Positions 5,801 to 6,379 of a stretch of 6,379 nucleotides of DNA are shown here, in pieces. This DNA is from Acidobacteriota bacterium (GTDB taxonomy: Bacteria; Acidobacteriota; Thermoanaerobaculia; Thermoanaerobaculales; Sulfomarinibacteraceae). Where the stretch lies: assembly GCA_030637805.1 (NCBI GenBank), contig DAOWFV010000204.1, positions 1 through 6,379 of the forward strand, read 5' to 3'. The translations under genes and the position numbers were made by a program. The stretch's first letter is position 1, and the number at the start of each line of letters is the position of its first letter. The notes beneath the pieces are model-generated. The model was not told where the DNA came from and made no database searches. It was given only the letters and a program-made list of their open reading frames with translations.

Positions 5801-6115
5801 TAGCCTGCATATCTCACCGGGTTCTGTCGCGAGGGCGGCGAGGCGCTCACCCCAGAGTTTTTAGTTTTGAGTTACCGACGCACGGATCGGTCGAGTAGCT
5901 TGAACATATTGCCCGCGCTTGGGCGCACCCAGCTTGAAACTCAACACCCGCCGACGGGAGCGGTAGGACTATGGCCGGGAAAATGAGACCTGAGACCTGC
6001 ACCTTGAGACCCAGTGGCGGGCAAGCGCCAGTGCATGAAAACTCAAAACTCTTTCGTGAACAGGACGCCGCAATTCGCCGTCCAATGGAGACACCCGGTG
6101 AAAATATGCGGGTTA
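5801..6115. repeat. Palindromic element (copy 2), 315 bp, with altered core
   Basis: The left end TAGCCTGCATATCTCACCGG (5801-5820) pairs with the right end (6095-6115), with one extra base and three mismatches. Further inward, AGTTTTGAGT near 5862-5871 pairs with its complement near 6039-6048, so the arms reach about 75 bases each. The inside right arm resembles the arm of copy 1 (GGACGGCGAA against GGACAGCGAA). The middle lacks the core found in the two 182-bp copies and holds several short hairpins and a small heptamer array instead. It has no credible coding sequence. It may be a 182-bp element enlarged by insertion. Confidence 0.65.
5985..6012. repeat. Small GAGACCT heptamer array
   Basis: Four 7-base units: GAGACCT, GAGACCT, GCACCTT, GAGACCC. 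This is the same unit as the long array at 4398-4589, about 1.4 kb away, here embedded in the middle of the 315-bp palindromic element. Confidence 0.75.
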
Positions 6116-6116
6116 A

Positions 6117-6135
6117 GGGAACTGCGGCCGACGGT
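6117..6135 (+). repeat. 19-base direct repeat, copy B (between elements 2 and 3)
   Basis: GGGAACTGCGGCCGACGGT fills the space between the right end of the 315-bp element and the left end of the 182-bp element. Part of it, GCCGACGG (6127-6134), occurs again right after the 182-bp element at 6318-6325. Confidence 0.75.
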
Positions 6136-6317
6136 TAGCCTGCATATCTCACCGGATTTCGTCGCGAGGGCGCCGAGGTGCCGTGCGCAGTGGGGTTTTC
6201 GACCCGAGGGGCGCGGAGGCGTACTCGACAGTACGTCGAGCACCCCGAGGCGAGAAAACAACGCTGGGTGCGGTGCATCGCCGGCCGTAGCAGAAAGCTG
6301 GTGAGATATGCAGGCTA
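6136..6317. repeat. 182-bp palindromic element (copy 3)
   Basis: An 18-base perfect inverted repeat at the ends (TAGCCTGCATATCTCACC at 6136-6153 against 6300-6317), with imperfect pairing continuing to a central palindrome (CGTACT...AGTACG, 6220-6235). Length is identical to copy 1, and its core read on the minus strand (GTACTGTCGAGTACGCC) matches copy 1 on the plus strand (GTAGTGTAACTACGCC), so the two are in opposite orientation. GCCGACGG is present on both sides (6127-6134 and 6318-6325), possibly an 8-base target duplication. Open frames across it on both strands are explained by the palindrome. Confidence 0.8.
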
Positions 6318-6379
6318 GCCGACGGCACGGTGTGGGGCGGCGAGGAAGCACGCCAGGTATCCCGGCCGGCTGCGAAGGG
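6318..6379. other. Right edge, no feature seen
   Basis: GC-rich sequence after the last palindromic element. Apart from the GCCGACGG repeat at its start I see no gene end, ribosome site or structured RNA. It may be the start of a neighbouring unit cut by the window. Confidence 0.4.

Noticed and set aside
5801..6317. Full insertion sequence with transposase
   Set aside because: The inverted ends are present, but no transposase frame or catalytic motif lies between any pair of them. The ends might belong to a known IS family, but I could not assign one with confidence from memory.
6043..6351. Minus-strand open frame of 102 residues (and the plus-strand frame 6014-6304)
   Set aside because: Both span the 182-bp palindrome, which leaves both strands open over the same stretch; no ribosome site and no pilin or other family motif.

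Overview
The window comes from a GC-rich bacterial chromosome. All seven protein genes I can support lie on the minus strand. The mix of gene types is a class I (iron-sulfur) fumarase in two subunits, stand-alone MshEN-domain proteins, GspI/GspJ/PilX-like minor pilins and many short repeats. It suggests an environmental Gram-negative such as Acidobacteriota, Myxococcota or another former deltaproteobacterial lineage. I infer this only from gene content; no marker gene settles it.

Layout in the direction of transcription, right to left. About 600 bases at the right end (5756-6379) hold no credible gene but contain two members of a palindromic repeat family, at 5801-6115 and 6136-6317. Next is an MshEN plus GAF-like protein (4598-5719). 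A 430-base gap follows, filled by two oppositely oriented arrays of 7-base tandem repeats. Then comes a second, paralogous MshEN plus GAF-like protein (3055-4167), which sits 24 bases from the fumarase alpha and beta genes (2146-3030 and 1571-2158, overlapping by 13 bases). These three look like one transcription unit. A third palindromic element (1344-1525) separates them from a tightly overlapping set of three minor pilin/pseudopilin genes (970-1353, 440-973, 39-446). The last of these ends inside another 7-base tandem repeat at the left edge.

How the genes fit together: the pilin set would supply minor subunits that initiate or cap a type IV pilus or type II secretion pseudopilus. MshEN domains are known as the N-terminal c-di-GMP-binding part of pilus and secretion ATPases. 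Here the domain has no ATPase and is joined to a GAF-like region, so the two paralogues are best viewed as possible signal-responsive regulators. Whether they act on the pilus genes is inference. Fumarase hydrates fumarate to malate in the citric acid cycle; its link to the MshEN gene may be only shared transcription.

The most notable features are non-coding: (1) a palindrome family with two members of exactly 182 bp that share ends and core but have diverged arms, one of which supplies the start codon of a pilin gene; (2) several satellites, all of period 7, placed against gene ends; (3) a matching -10-like hexamer exactly 6 bases before the start codon of both MshEN paralogues, with no ribosome binding site, pointing to leaderless mRNAs.
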